A stretch of 64,000 bases of DNA. It comes from Stenotrophomonas sp. Iso1 (GTDB taxonomy: Bacteria; Pseudomonadota; Gammaproteobacteria; Xanthomonadales; Xanthomonadaceae). The position numbers and the translations under genes are program-made. The notes beneath the pieces are model-generated. The model was not told the origin of the DNA. It did no database searches and worked only from the letters and a program-made list of their open reading frames with translations. Shown here piece after piece: positions 45,023 to 54,514 of the stretch; the first letter of the stretch is position 1; every line of letters starts with the position of its first letter. The DNA is taken from assembly GCF_027497995.1 (NCBI RefSeq), contig NZ_JAODBT010000002.1, positions 124,001 through 188,000 on the forward strand, given 5' to 3'.

Positions 45023-45820
45023 ATGCGAGCAGCTCGACAGTGGCAGTTGGCAGTGATGGCGTTGTGCGTGTCGGCAGCACTGCCGGCGTGGGCCAAGATG
45101 CAGCAGCGCCCGCTGGAATGGCAGCACGATGGCGCGACCTACAGCGGCGTGCTGGTCTATGACGATGAAGGCGATGCACGCCGCCCGGGCGTGGTGATGG
45201 TTCCCAACTGGCGTGGTGTCAACGCATCGGCGGTTGCCAAGGCCGAACAGATTGCCGGCGACGATTACGTGGTGCTGGTTGCCGATGTCTATGGCAAGAA
45301 CGTGCGGCCCAAGGACAACGCCGAGGCCGCTGCGGCTTCCAAACCCCTGCGCGATGACCGCGCATTGCTACGCGCTCGCGCTGGCGCAGCGTTGGAGGCA
45401 TTGAAGGCGCAGGCGGGAAGGACGCCGTTGGATGCCAGCCATATCGCGGCGGTTGGTTTTTGCTTTGGCGGTACCACGGTGTTGGAAATGGCACGCGCGG
45501 GCATGCCGCTGGCAGGCGTAGTGAGTCTGCACGGTGGTCTTTCCACGCCGACGCCGGCCGCAGCGGGTACCGGCAAAGTGCCGATGCTGGTGCTCAACGG
45601 TGCAGCCGATCAGGGCGTGACTGGCGAGGACATCGCAGCATTCGGCAAGGAGATGGATGCTGCTGGTGCGGACTGGCAATTCGTCAATTTCAGTGGCGCG
45701 GTGCATTGTTTCGCCGAATCCGATGCCAACAGTCCGCCGGGTTGCCTGTACGACCCGCGCGCAGCCAAACGCGCCTGGAAGATGATGGACAACTTTCTGG
45801 AAGAGCGCCTCGGCGATTGA
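45023..45820 (+). CDS. Exported dienelactone-hydrolase-family protein
   Basis: 265 aa with a signal peptide (MRAARQWQLAVMALCVSAALPAWA). The nucleophile is a cysteine, C147 in AAVGFCFGGTTVLEM, as in dienelactone hydrolases; the other triad members are probably D in VLNGAADQGV and H in FSGAVHCFAE. Chlorocatechol-pathway neighbours are absent, so the substrate is unknown, and the export signal points to the periplasm. Confidence 0.85.
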   Translation: MRAARQWQLAVMALCVSAALPAWAKMQQRPLEWQHDGATYSGVLVYDDEGDARRPGVVMVPNWRGVNASAVAKAEQIAGDDYVVLVADVYGKNVRPKDNAEAAAASKPLRDDRALLRARAGAALEALKAQAGRTPLDASHIAAVGFCFGGTTVLEMARAGMPLAGVVSLHGGLSTPTPAAAGTGKVPMLVLNGAADQGVTGEDIAAFGKEMDAAGADWQFVNFSGAVHCFAESDANSPPGCLYDPRAAKRAWKMMDNFLEERLGD

Positions 45821-47130
45821 TATGACGGGAGTGTCCAGCGGTGCTCGGCAGGAACCGACGAATGATGCTTTGGCGGAGCATGGCTCCGCTCTATCGGAGA
45901 ACCTGCCGGGCCATCAACATGCGCCGTTGTGGATGGCGAAGCCCGGCTGTTTCAGCCGGGAAACCATAGTGGCAAGCCCCCTTGGCGACACACAACGCGC
46001 CGTCCTTCATTACTGAGGCCAACGGTCGCGGTATGTCCACTTAAGAGCCTTGACAGGCCGCTGCCTTCGCTAGCGGCAATGTATGCATCGCACGCGTGGA
46101 CGAAACGCCGATGCGGTAAGCAATGCTCAAGAAGGAGTGGGAGCGCTGGGGTGATCAGTGCTCTCGATATGACGGTCATGCCATTGGCTTAAAGCGCGAG
46201 CTGTGGCAGCAACGGGCATTGCGCTGGAGCGCGTCGAGAAGACCCGGTAGTTCCCCCGGATACTGAGCCACGGTCCGGACGGAATGCGTCTTCCGCACCG
46301 ATGACGTCGGGTGTTCCCAACGCAAAGTCCGCTCATTCAATGCCGCACCATTTGGCTGCAACGCCGTGGGCATCAGCAACGCATCAGCAAAAACAAGTGG
46401 CGCACTTTCGCTTGCGCTTTCAGTAATTCGCGTTGAACACGTAACGCCCTCTCGGCTTGCGCACATCAATGGACGAGGTCCGCACATCCGGTAAGCGTCA
46501 TGCCGAGGTCGACAACGCTGCGACCGCAATCCGTTCGTACTGCGATGTATCGGTAGGCGCGCGACTGGATGGTTGTGTTCAAAGAATGAACATTGCGTTG
46601 ATGCGGTCGGTGAGTGAATGACGGCGAGCTCGCAGCTCTCAAGAGCGAAGTGAATGGGATCGCGTCGGCGATGCCGCGCTGCGCGCAACCCCAAACCGGT
46701 GCGTACATCACCCCGTTTAGGACTCGTCCTATAGCTGGTCGGGGGAGGGTGAGTGATTCTGCGCGACCCGCGGAGAAGGCTTCGCTGAAGTCACTACGAC
46801 GCGGGGAAATGTCATGCAGCGTTCTTCCATTTTGCCGGCCATGTTGCATGCCGGCGTTGGTTATGCCGGTGGCCGTCCCTGCATCGATCAGGGACGGATC
46901 AGCGCTACCTGCCTGATCTCCGGGTTGCGGTTCCACCGCACCTTAACCCCCGCCGCAAAGAGGGCTGTGAACTGGCCTGGCCCATGTATTTGGCCAGCGG
47001 CGACGTTTCCACACATTCATTCGGGCCGGGTCCTCGGAACCTGGCGGCGTGCAGCAAATCCTGTGCCTAAAACCGAACGTTTCTTACGCAATGCATTACT
47101 GCAAAAAAACTTGAACGGAAATTACAACGC
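45821..47130. other. 1.3-kb gene-poor region upstream of the adhesin
   Basis: No convincing gene. Open frames on the minus strand at 46176-46694 and 46466-46936 show no domain, no ribosome site and codon use unlike the neighbours. A REP-like palindrome lies at 45873-45894, and a small hairpin with GTCCCTG and CAGGGAC arms lies near 46877-46900. The region could be a long leader for the adhesin gene, remains of decayed genes, or both. The last 40 bases are A-rich and end with GGAAATTACAACGC before the ATG. Confidence 0.5.
45873..45894 (-). repeat. REP/SMAG-like palindrome, ATAG form
   Basis: On the minus strand ATAGAGCGGAGCCATGCTCC is followed by GC: the GTAG-type hairpin with its head base changed to A. 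It matches the copies at 12341 and 50567. Confidence 0.6.
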
Positions 47131-50100
47131 ATGAACGCTATCTACAAACTGATCTGGAATCTCTCAACGGGCACGTGGGCCGTGGCGCATGAGTTGGCCT
47201 CTGCGCGCGGCAAGAGAACGGGTCGTAGCCGACTTGCTTCGGCCTTGGCAGTAGCGCTCATCGTGCCAGCAGGTGTCATGGCGGAGTCCGCATATGCGCA
47301 AGCCACCGGTAACGGTGGTTTGGAGTTGTGTCCGGGCAGCGACGGTGCGGGGTACGCGTTTGGTTCGGGTGCCACGACAGGCACAAACCTGAGTTGCAAT
47401 ACGGGTGAAAACTCCTTTTCCCTCAACAACAGCGGAAACGAATTTGGTGCTGCTGGCTTCCTCAGCAGCACCGCGCGCGTTACTGGAACCAGGATGGGCA
47501 TGCTGGAACTGAAAGGGGATGCTGGTGTTTTCATCCTCGGAGCGGCCACCTTCAATGCGGCCGCAAGCTTCGGCAACAACCGCATTACCCATCTTGCGGC
47601 GGGCGCTGCCAATACGGACGCGGCCAACATCGGTCAGCTCCGAGGTATCGCCTCCGGGCTGGGCGGCGGTGCCGGTGTGGCTGCCGATGGCAGCATCACG
47701 GCGCCGAGTTTCAGTGTGGGCGGCACCACCGTGAACAACGTGGGTGCCGCGCTGACCGATCTGGATAGCCGCACCAACGTTAATACGGCGGACATCGCCA
47801 ACCTTCACGGCCGTGTCAGCACCAACGAAACGCGGATTTCCAACCTCGATGGCCGCGTGACGGTCAACGAAGGCAACATCTCCCATCTGACCCAGCAGAT
47901 CGGTGATCTGTCCTCGGGTACCGATGGCATCGTTATCTATGACGCCACGGCTGGCGCGGTGAATGTGGCATCGGCGCAGGGCGGTTCACGGGTGAATATT
48001 GAGGGTGCCGACGGGGCGCGCACTCTGTCGGGTCTGCAGGATGGTGCCCTTGTAGCCGGTAGCACCGAGGCAACGACGGGCTCGCAGTTGAACGCCACCA
48101 ACCAGCACGTGACTACTGCCGAAGGGGACATCATCAACATGCGTCACGATGTGGTGAGCCTTGATGGCCGTGTCAGCACCAATGAGACCACTATCTCCAA
48201 CCTCGGCGGTCGTGTGACCACCAACGAGGGCGACATCGCCAATCTCGATGGCCGCGTAACCGTCAACGAAGGCAACATCTCCCACCTGACCCAGCAGATC
48301 GGTGACCTGTCCTCGGGTACCGATGGCATCGTTACTTACGACGCCACGGCCGGCGCGGTGAATGTGGCAGCGGCACAGGGCGGTTCACGGGTGAACATTG
48401 AGGGCGCCGACGGCCTGCGCATACTGTCGGGTTTGCAGGACGGCGCCATTGCCGCCGGCAGTACCGATGCAATGACGGGTTCGCAATTGAATGACACCAA
48501 CCAGCGCGTGACCATCAATGAAACCAGCACCACCAACCTCGATGGTCGCGTGACAGTCAACGAAGGCAACATCACCCACTTGACCCAGCAGATGGGTGAT
48601 CTGGCTTCAGGTGGCGGCGGAATCGTCACCTACGACGCCACGGCGGGTGCCGTGAATGTGGCTTCGGCGTTGGGTGGTTCACGGGTGAGCATCGCGGGTG
48701 TTGATGGCACGCGCACCCTGACGGGTCTTCAGGATGGTGCGATTGCTGCCGGCAGCACCGAGGCAACGACGGGTTCGCAGTTGAACGACACCAACCAGCG
48801 CGTGACCCTCGCCGAAGGGAACATCGCCACGGTGCAGGGTGATGTGGTGAATCTGGATGGCCGGGTGACGCTCACCGAGGGTGATATCACCAGCCTCAAC
48901 ACGGTGGTCAACAATCTGTCCTCGGGTGCAGCCGGCATCGTCGTGTATGACGCGGCCAATAGCACGGTCAATGTGGCGGCGTTGCAGGGCGGGCAGCAGG
49001 TCAGTATTGCGGGCGCCGACGGTAACCGCGTTCTGGCTGGTGTGATTGGTGGCACGGTAGAGGACGGCAGCGATGAGGCGGTGAACGGCTCGCAGCTGAA
49101 TGAAACCAACGTGCGAGTGGCCGACGCAGAGACCCATATTTCCAACCTGGATGCGCGGGTAACCGTCACCGAGGGTGATCTCGTCAGCCTCAACCAGCAG
49201 GTGACCAACCTGTCCAGTGGTGCTGCCGGTCTGGTGACCCTTGATGCGCTCACCGGCAACGTGCAGGTCGCCGCTGGCAAGGGCGGTGAAGCCGTGGATA
49301 TGCGGGGCACAGAAGGCAAACGCCGTGTGGGCGGGGTGGCCAATGGCAAGGATGACGGTGATGTGGTGACGATGGCGCAGCTGCGCGCAGCCGGTGCAAT
49401 TGATCCGGTCAGTGGCGATGTGCTGAGTGTGCTGACCTATGACGACAGCAGTCTGGCCAAGGCCACTCTGGGTGGCACCAATGGAACCGTGCTGGGCAAC
49501 GTGGCCAGTGGCCTGATTGGGTTGGGTAGCCGTGAGGCGATCAATGGCGGCCAGCTGTACGACATGAAGCAGCAGCTGGAAGGCCGCTTGGACAACCTGG
49601 ATGGTCGGGTCAGCACCATTGAGGGCGGTATCGCTGAAGGTTCGATCGGGGGCAGCGGCGAGGGCTCGACCACGTGGTCTGGAAGCGGCGAAGGTTCGAT
49701 TGCGATCGGCGAGGATAGCGATAGCTCCGGTAGCGGCTCGGTCGCCATCGGCAAGGATGCGCAGGCCTCGGGGAGCAATTCGGTCGCACTCGGTGCTGGC
49801 TCCACGACCGACCGTGACAATGAAGTCTCGATGGGCTCGTTGGACAATGAGCGCGTCATCAGCAATGTGGCTGCCGGTACCCGCCCCACTGACGCGGTCA
49901 ACCTGCAGCAGATGGATGACCGTTTCAAGGCCGAGCGTGCGTACACCGATGGTCGCTTCAACGCGGTGGACAAGCGTCTGGATCGGATGGGTGCGATCAG
50001 TGCGGCCTACGCGGGCATGGCGATCAACACGGCCGGTCTGGCCGGTGACAATCGCATCGGTGCTGGTGTTGGCTCACAGAACGGGCGTACCGCACTGGCG

Positions 50101-50211
50101 GTGGGCTATCAGCGCATTCTGGGCGAGAAGAAGAACGTATCTGTCTCGTTGGGTGGCGCCTTCAGCGGCAGCGACCAGAGCGTCTCGGCGGGTGCCGGTA
50201 TGAGTTGGTAA
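47131..50211 (+). CDS. Trimeric autotransporter adhesin (YadA-like)
   Basis: 1026 aa. The N terminus [28 protein letters not shown] is the extended signal-peptide region (ESPR) of type V secretion, followed by a hydrophobic core ending AESAYAQA. A short head (about 55-195) leads into at least five stalk repeats of about 100-130 aa, each with a coiled-coil stretch ([20 protein letters not shown]), a [16 protein letters not shown] block and a SQLN-containing hinge. Then come [12 protein letters not shown] and SVALGAGS head-type hexads (about 850-895), [16 protein letters not shown], and the C-terminal YadA anchor of about 70 aa ending in W. It trimerises and is displayed on the surface; it likely binds host or other surfaces. 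Confidence 0.93.
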   Translation: MNAIYKLIWNLSTGTWAVAHELASARGKRTGRSRLASALAVALIVPAGVMAESAYAQATGNGGLELCPGSDGAGYAFGSGATTGTNLSCNTGENSFSLNNSGNEFGAAGFLSSTARVTGTRMGMLELKGDAGVFILGAATFNAAASFGNNRITHLAAGAANTDAANIGQLRGIASGLGGGAGVAADGSITAPSFSVGGTTVNNVGAALTDLDSRTNVNTADIANLHGRVSTNETRISNLDGRVTVNEGNISHLTQQIGDLSSGTDGIVIYDATAGAVNVASAQGGSRVNIEGADGARTLSGLQDGALVAGSTEATTGSQLNATNQHVTTAEGDIINMRHDVVSLDGRVSTNETTISNLGGRVTTNEGDIANLDGRVTVNEGNISHLTQQIGDLSSGTDGIVTYDATAGAVNVAAAQGGSRVNIEGADGLRILSGLQDGAIAAGSTDAMTGSQLNDTNQRVTINETSTTNLDGRVTVNEGNITHLTQQMGDLASGGGGIVTYDATAGAVNVASALGGSRVSIAGVDGTRTLTGLQDGAIAAGSTEATTGSQLNDTNQRVTLAEGNIATVQGDVVNLDGRVTLTEGDITSLNTVVNNLSSGAAGIVVYDAANSTVNVAALQGGQQVSIAGADGNRVLAGVIGGTVEDGSDEAVNGSQLNETNVRVADAETHISNLDARVTVTEGDLVSLNQQVTNLSSGAAGLVTLDALTGNVQVAAGKGGEAVDMRGTEGKRRVGGVANGKDDGDVVTMAQLRAAGAIDPVSGDVLSVLTYDDSSLAKATLGGTNGTVLGNVASGLIGLGSREAINGGQLYDMKQQLEGRLDNLDGRVSTIEGGIAEGSIGGSGEGSTTWSGSGEGSIAIGEDSDSSGSGSVAIGKDAQASGSNSVALGAGSTTDRDNEVSMGSLDNERVISNVAAGTRPTDAVNLQQMDDRFKAERAYTDGRFNAVDKRLDRMGAISAAYAGMAINTAGLAGDNRIGAGVGSQNGRTALAVGYQRILGEKKNVSVSLGGAFSGSDQSVSAGAGMSW
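47870..49350 (+). repeat. Tandem stalk repeats in the adhesin gene
   Basis: Five degenerate units carry the block read as [15 protein letters not shown], beginning near 47922, 48321, 48618, 48936 and 49224, with the spacing shrinking from about 400 to 290 bases. The first three are closest to each other and share long stretches of DNA, so recombination between them could change stalk length. Confidence 0.8.
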
Positions 50212-50265
50212 GCCGTGTGAGATTGCCAGGGTGATACGCAGGGGTGACAGCCTCCGCTGAAACCA

Positions 50266-50295
50266 AGCCCGCGGCCTGAAGGCCGCGGGCTTTTT
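50266..50295 (+). terminator. Rho-independent terminator of the adhesin gene
   Basis: A perfect 11-base-pair stem (AGCCCGCGGCC, loop TGAA, GGCCGCGGGCT) followed by TTTT lies 54 bases after the stop codon. Confidence 0.93.
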
Positions 50296-50566
50296 AGGGT
50301 TCTTGATCCAACGATGGAGAGTGCTGCGGACTTTGAGGATGTGCAGGCATCCTCCCTGTCGAGGGTGCGCTGAGTGATCCAGTGCCGCCTCCGCGGCCAT
50401 GGCACGTCATGTTGGGCGCGTCCATGCCGCTGACCTCGGCAACGCCGGGCGCCTGGGTTGATACCGATGCGGGTACTCAACGGCGCCGCTGATTGAGGCG
50501 TGGCAAGTGCGGACACCGCCGCGCTCGACACCGATGCTCAGTAATGGTCTTTCCCGGTAAAACGTC

Positions 50567-50589
50567 AGCGGCGCGTGGCGCCGCTCTAC
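50567..50589 (-). repeat. REP/SMAG-like GTAG palindrome
   Basis: On the minus strand GTAG is followed by AGCGGCGC, a short loop and GCGCCGCT. It has the GTAG head and hairpin of the copies at 12341 and 45873 and lies just past the end of the helix-hairpin-helix gene. Confidence 0.7.
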
Positions 50590-50596
50590 AGGGCGC

Positions 50597-50851
50597 CTAT
50601 CGCTGGATGTTCGTACGTGCCGCTTCGATAGCGCCGCTGATCGCTGCGCGTGCCTGCGGACTGTTGCGCCAGCAGCTGCTGCCGAGCATGGCCGAGGCCT
50701 GGGTGACGATGTCCACGGTCTGGGCTTGGGCCAGCTGAGCCAGTGAGTGGAAGCCCAGCTGCTCCAGCCGGGCCACCACGGTGTTGCCGACGCCTTTCAC
50801 CGCCAGCAATACGGCGCGCTCTTCATCGCTGAAGCCGTTGGGCATCACCAT
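50597..50851 (-). CDS. Helix-hairpin-helix protein (small)
   Basis: 84 aa, MVMPNGFSDEERAVLLAVKGVGNTVVARLEQLGFHSLAQLAQAQ. The segment AVKGVGNTVVARLEQLGF is a helix-hairpin-helix DNA-binding element of the type seen in Cdd1-like (pathogenicity locus) proteins. Internal ATG codons (MPNG) could also start it. It lies 3 bases after the ispB stop on the same strand, so it is very probably co-transcribed with ispB, although no link in function is apparent. Confidence 0.75.
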   Translation of the reverse strand: MVMPNGFSDEERAVLLAVKGVGNTVVARLEQLGFHSLAQLAQAQTVDIVTQASAMLGSSCWRNSPQARAAISGAIEAARTNIQR

Positions 50852-50854
50852 GCC

Positions 50855-51853
50855 TTAGTGGCTGCGCTCGACGGCGTAGCGGGCCAAACCGCGCAAAGCG
50901 GCAATTGCATCGCACTCTGGCAGGCCAGCCAAGGCCTGTTCGGCGGCGTCGGCATACTCCACCGCGCGCTTGCGGCTGTATTCCAAGCCGCCAGTGGCGT
51001 GAATGGCAGACAGTACTTCCGGCATGGCACTGGCGTCGCCGTCCTGCACAATCGCACGCAGGCGCTCGCGGATGGCCGCATCGGAATGCGCCATCGCATG
51101 GATCAAGGGCAGTGTTGCCTTACCCTCGGCCAGATCGTCGCCCAGGTTCTTGCCCAGTTCGTCGGCATTGGCCGAGTAATCCAGCACGTCATCGGCGATC
51201 TGGAAGGCGTAGCCGAGGTTCATGCCGTAGTCGTACAGCTTCTGCTGCACGGCTTCGTCGGCACCGGTAGCCAGTGCGCCGAGACGGGTGCCTGCAGCGA
51301 ACAGCACCGCGGTCTTGCGCTCGATCACACGCAGGTAGGCCGCTTCGTCGGTGTCCGGGTTGTGGACGTGCAGCAGCTGCAGCACTTCACCTTCTGCGAT
51401 GCGGTTGGTGGTGTCGGCCAGGATCTGCATCACCGGCATACGGTCCAGCTCGACCATCAGCTGGAAGCTGCGCGAGTACAGAAAGTCGCCGACCAGCACG
51501 CTCGGGGCGTTGCCCCACAAAGCATTGGCGGTGCTGCGGCCGCGGCGCAGGTCCGACTCGTCGACCACGTCATCGTGCAGCAGGGTGGAGGTGTGGATGA
51601 ACTCGATGATCGCCGCCAGCTGGTGGTGCTCCGGGCCGGCGCCACCGACCGCATGGCCGGCCAGCATCACCAGCATCGGCCGCAGGCGTTTGCCACCGGC
51701 GGAGATGATGTGGTCGGCGATCTGGTTGATCAGTACCACGTCGGAGGACAGGCGTCGGCGGATCAGGGCATCGACGGCAGCCATGTCCGGTGCAGCAAGG
51801 GTCTGGATGGCGGGCAGGCCCAGCGCGGGGCGGAGGTCTTCGACGAGGCTCAT
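50855..51853 (-). CDS. ispB: Octaprenyl (polyprenyl) diphosphate synthase IspB
   Basis: 332 aa. It makes the polyprenyl tail of ubiquinone from farnesyl and isopentenyl diphosphates. The first aspartate-rich motif DDVVD is at 94-98 (LLHDDVVDESDLRRG), the second is DDVLD in YAFQIADDVLDYSAN, and GGKRLRPMLVML is typical. Chain length cannot be judged with certainty; octaprenyl is usual in this family. The upstream region on the minus strand lies close to the maltodextrin operator at 51939-51952, but the gene itself is housekeeping. Confidence 0.93.
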   Translation of the reverse strand: MSLVEDLRPALGLPAIQTLAAPDMAAVDALIRRRLSSDVVLINQIADHIISAGGKRLRPMLVMLAGHAVGGAGPEHHQLAAIIEFIHTSTLLHDDVVDESDLRRGRSTANALWGNAPSVLVGDFLYSRSFQLMVELDRMPVMQILADTTNRIAEGEVLQLLHVHNPDTDEAAYLRVIERKTAVLFAAGTRLGALATGADEAVQQKLYDYGMNLGYAFQIADDVLDYSANADELGKNLGDDLAEGKATLPLIHAMAHSDAAIRERLRAIVQDGDASAMPEVLSAIHATGGLEYSRKRAVEYADAAEQALAGLPECDAIAALRGLARYAVERSH

Positions 51854-51938
51854 ACGGTTGCTTCTTGGGGTACCGGGCGATTATAGGCGGTGCGGGTGAA
51901 AGACTGGCGTAGAGGGCTGGCAATTGGGCCCGGGGCAG

Positions 51939-51952
51939 TGAATACGTATGCA
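51939..51952 (+). promoter_or_regulatory. LacI-type operator, site 1 (TGAATACGTATGCA)
   Basis: The 14-mer TGAATACGTATGCA, a near-palindrome with a central CG as expected for LacI-family regulators, lies 91 bases before the alpha-glucosidase ATG. The identical word recurs at 57417-57430 (opposite strand) and 59800-59813. A partial match GCATACGT (51992-51999) lies closer to the gene. Confidence 0.75.
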
Positions 51953-52043
51953 AGCAGCACCACCGGCAAAGCGCCACCGCTAAGCTGGCCGGCATACGTT
52001 TTGTGGCCCCTTTGGGGGCAATGAAGCCCGGAGGGGGCGGTCA

Positions 52044-53657
52044 ATGTCGAAGACTTCATGGTGGCGTGGTGCCGTCATTTACCAGATTTATCCGCGCAGC
52101 TTCCTGGACACCAATGGTGACGGGGTAGGCGACCTGCCGGGCATCATCGAGCGCCTGGATTACATTGCTTCGCTGGGCGTAGACGCGATCTGGGTATCGC
52201 CGTTCTTCAAGTCGCCGATGGCCGATTTCGGCTACGACATCGCCGACCAGCGCGATGTCGACCCGCTGTTCGGCAATCTGGCCGACTTCGACCGGTTGTT
52301 GGCCAAGGCGCATGCGCTGGGCCTGAAGGTGATGATCGACCAGGTGTTCAGCCACACCTCGGTGGACCATGCCTGGTTCAAGGAAAGCCGCGAAAGCCGC
52401 GACAACCCCAAGGCCGATTGGTATGTGTGGGCCGATGCACGCGAAGACGGCACGCCGCCCAACAACTGGCTGTCGATCTTTGGTGGCGTGGCCTGGCGCT
52501 GGGAGCCGCGCCGCCGTCAGTACTACCTGCACAACTTCCTGTCGTCGCAGCCGGACCTGGATTTCCACAACCCGGCGGTGCAGCAGGCCACGCTGGATTA
52601 CGTGCAGTTCTGGCTGGATCGCGGTGTGGATGGTTTTCGTCTGGATTCGATCAACTTCTGTTTCCACGACGCGCAGCTGCGTGACAACCCACCCAAGCCG
52701 GAAGACCAGCGGCTGGGCCGTGGCTTCAGCCCGGACAACCCGTATGCGTTCCAGTATCACTACTACAACAACACGCGGCCGGAGAACATCGGCTTCCTGG
52801 AGCGCTTGCGCGCCTTGCTGGACCAGTACCCGGGAGCGGTGACGCTGGGCGAAATCTCTTCGGAAGATTCGCTGGCCACCACGGCCGAATACACTGCGCC
52901 GGGCCGCCTGCACATGGGCTACAGCTTCGAGCTGCTGGTGGATGACTACAGCGCGGCGTACATCCGCAGCACGGTGGAGAAGCTGGAAGCCACCATGTTG
53001 GACGGCTGGCCGTGCTGGGCGGTCTCCAACCATGACGTGCAGCGTGCGGTGACGCGTTGGGGTAGCCATCCGGCTAACCCGCAGCTGGCGCGCATGTTGG
53101 CAGCGCTGGTGTGTTCGTTGCGCGGTTCGGTGTGCATTTATCAGGGTGAGGAGCTGGGGCTGGGCGAGGCCGATGTGCCTTTCGAGGCGCTGCAGGACCC
53201 ATACGGCATCACTTTCTGGCCGAATTTCAAGGGCCGCGACGGTTGCCGCACGCCGATGCCGTGGACCGATGCCGCGTTGGCCGGCTTCACCAGCGGCAAG
53301 CCGTGGCTGCCGATTCCTGCCGAGCACCGCGCAATGTCCGTGCAGGCGCAGGAAGCGATGAGTGATTCGGTGCTGCAGGCGTTTCGCGCGTTTCTGGCGT
53401 GGCGAAAGACGCAGTCAACCTTGGTGGAAGGCGCGATTCGCTTCGTCGACAGCGCCGAGCCGGTGTTGATGTTTGAGCGCAGCCTGGGCGATGACGTGTT
53501 GCTGCTGGCGTTCAATTTGTCGGGTGAGCCAGTAAGGCATGCGTTGCCCGCAGGACAGTGGCAAATGGTGGAATTGCCGGGGCCGGTTGCCGGCCATGTG
53601 GATGGCGATGAGCTGGTGCTGCCGGGGCATGCGGTGTATTGCGCGCGGCAGGGCTGA
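52044..53657 (+). CDS. GH13 alpha-glucosidase / alpha-glucosyl transfer enzyme
   Basis: 537 aa, cytosolic (no signal). It cleaves maltose and maltodextrins from the end to give glucose and can transfer glucosyl units. GH13 regions: I KVMIDQVFSHTS, II GVDGFRLDSINF with nucleophile D201, III VTLGEISSED with acid E270, IV VSNHDVQRA. Length and sequence match the Xanthomonas alpha-glucosyl transfer enzyme very closely, including D201 and E270. It lies downstream of an operator copy shared with the rest of the maltodextrin locus. Confidence 0.93.
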   Translation: MSKTSWWRGAVIYQIYPRSFLDTNGDGVGDLPGIIERLDYIASLGVDAIWVSPFFKSPMADFGYDIADQRDVDPLFGNLADFDRLLAKAHALGLKVMIDQVFSHTSVDHAWFKESRESRDNPKADWYVWADAREDGTPPNNWLSIFGGVAWRWEPRRRQYYLHNFLSSQPDLDFHNPAVQQATLDYVQFWLDRGVDGFRLDSINFCFHDAQLRDNPPKPEDQRLGRGFSPDNPYAFQYHYYNNTRPENIGFLERLRALLDQYPGAVTLGEISSEDSLATTAEYTAPGRLHMGYSFELLVDDYSAAYIRSTVEKLEATMLDGWPCWAVSNHDVQRAVTRWGSHPANPQLARMLAALVCSLRGSVCIYQGEELGLGEADVPFEALQDPYGITFWPNFKGRDGCRTPMPWTDAALAGFTSGKPWLPIPAEHRAMSVQAQEAMSDSVLQAFRAFLAWRKTQSTLVEGAIRFVDSAEPVLMFERSLGDDVLLLAFNLSGEPVRHALPAGQWQMVELPGPVAGHVDGDELVLPGHAVYCARQG

Positions 53658-53779
53658 TTCCAAGCAAGCGATCCTTATTGAGGGACGGAGATCGTATCTC
53701 CGTCCCTTTTTCGTTGCTTGTTGTGTGAGCCACTCTCCGGCAAGGCGGGGTGAGATGAGAGGGGCTGATAAGGGTGCTT

Positions 53780-54035
53780 TTTGTCGATAAGTCAGAGCTG
53801 AAGTCAAAGCCGGAACGAGAGCCAGAGCCAGGGCGAGAGTGAGAGATCCCCCCATCCGCCCTTCGGGCACCTTCCCCCGCAGGCGGGAGAAGGGACGAAG
53901 CCAAAGCCAACGTCAAAATCAAAGCCAAAGCCAAAGCTAGAGCCCAAGCTCAAGCCCAAACCCAAACCCAAACCCAAAGCCAAAGCCAAAGCCCAAAGCC
54001 CAAAAGCCCAAGCCTTAAAGTCCAAGCCTTAAAGT
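53780..54035. repeat. Degenerate AAGCCC/AAGCCA tract with an embedded hairpin unit
   Basis: A run of 6-base words such as AAGCCA, AAGCCC and AAACCC, purine-rich on one strand, extends over about 250 bases and is interrupted at 53848-53894 by the known CCATCCGCCCTTCGGGCACC-type unit with CCCGCAGGCGGG arms. In the minus frame the tract is read as GLGLGLGLSLG and FGFGF, so any protein from it would be an artefact of composition. Confidence 0.8.
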
Positions 54036-54464
54036 CCGAAAGGCCATTTTTGTTGGTCGCGTAGGCTGCGTGCATCCGACTCCTTTCCGGGCCATTCGCG
54101 ATGTTTCCGCTGGTTTGTAAGACCCCGCGTGTGCGGTTTCCACCTGGGCTACCCAGCTGTACCCAGTGCACGTGATCATTCGAAAAGCGTTTTACTCCCG
54201 GGCCGGAGGCTGCATCTTCTGCCCTCGTTTCCGCTGTGGGTGGGTTCAAACTCCAGCATTCCGGAGGTGGTATTCCCGCGGCATGTTTGGATTCCACATC
54301 GCTGCCTCCCTGTTCACCGATCTGCAGTGCCTAGTTGTGTTCGGCATCGGGCCTGCTCGGTGATGTTGCGGGGAGCATGGTTGCGCGCTACCGCTGGTGT
54401 CTGGCTGCTTCAATCGCGTTGTTTGCCCGTTACAGCTGTGATCGTGCAGTCGCCAGAAACGAAA

Positions 54465-54488
54465 AACCCGCTGCTTGGGCAGCGGGTT
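54465..54488. terminator. Terminator of the TonB receptor gene
   Basis: On the minus strand AACCCGCTGC, loop CCAA and GCAGCGGGTT are followed by TTTCG, so it ends the receptor transcript 27 bases after its stop. TTTTG also follows on the plus strand, so it may work both ways. Confidence 0.9.
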
Positions 54489-54514
54489 TTGTGTCGCATA
54501 AAACAGGTTCCGGA

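Larger units (their letters stand above)
50212..50596. other. 385-base gap after the adhesin
   Basis: It holds the adhesin terminator (50266-50295) and a REP-like palindrome (50567-50589) and otherwise no gene that I can support. Confidence 0.55.
53658..54514. other. 857-base intergenic region with low-complexity tract
   Basis: No supported gene. It holds the low-complexity tract (53780-54035) and, near its end, a bidirectional terminator at 54465-54488. A minus frame at 53950-54297 and others in the middle look spurious. The part 54040-54460 shows nothing I can name. Confidence 0.6.

Noticed and set aside
46176..46936. Minus-strand frames in the gap before the adhesin
   Set aside because: No ribosome site, no domain, unusual composition; they overlap each other in different frames.
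47870..49350. Repeats in the adhesin gene as a CRISPR array
   Set aside because: The units are 290-400 bases, coding, and degenerate, unlike CRISPR repeats and spacers.
53950..54297. Minus frame containing GGNRTRG and GLGLGL text
   Set aside because: GGNRTR-type frames are common spurious calls and the rest is the translated low-complexity tract. No tRNA fold was found at this place.
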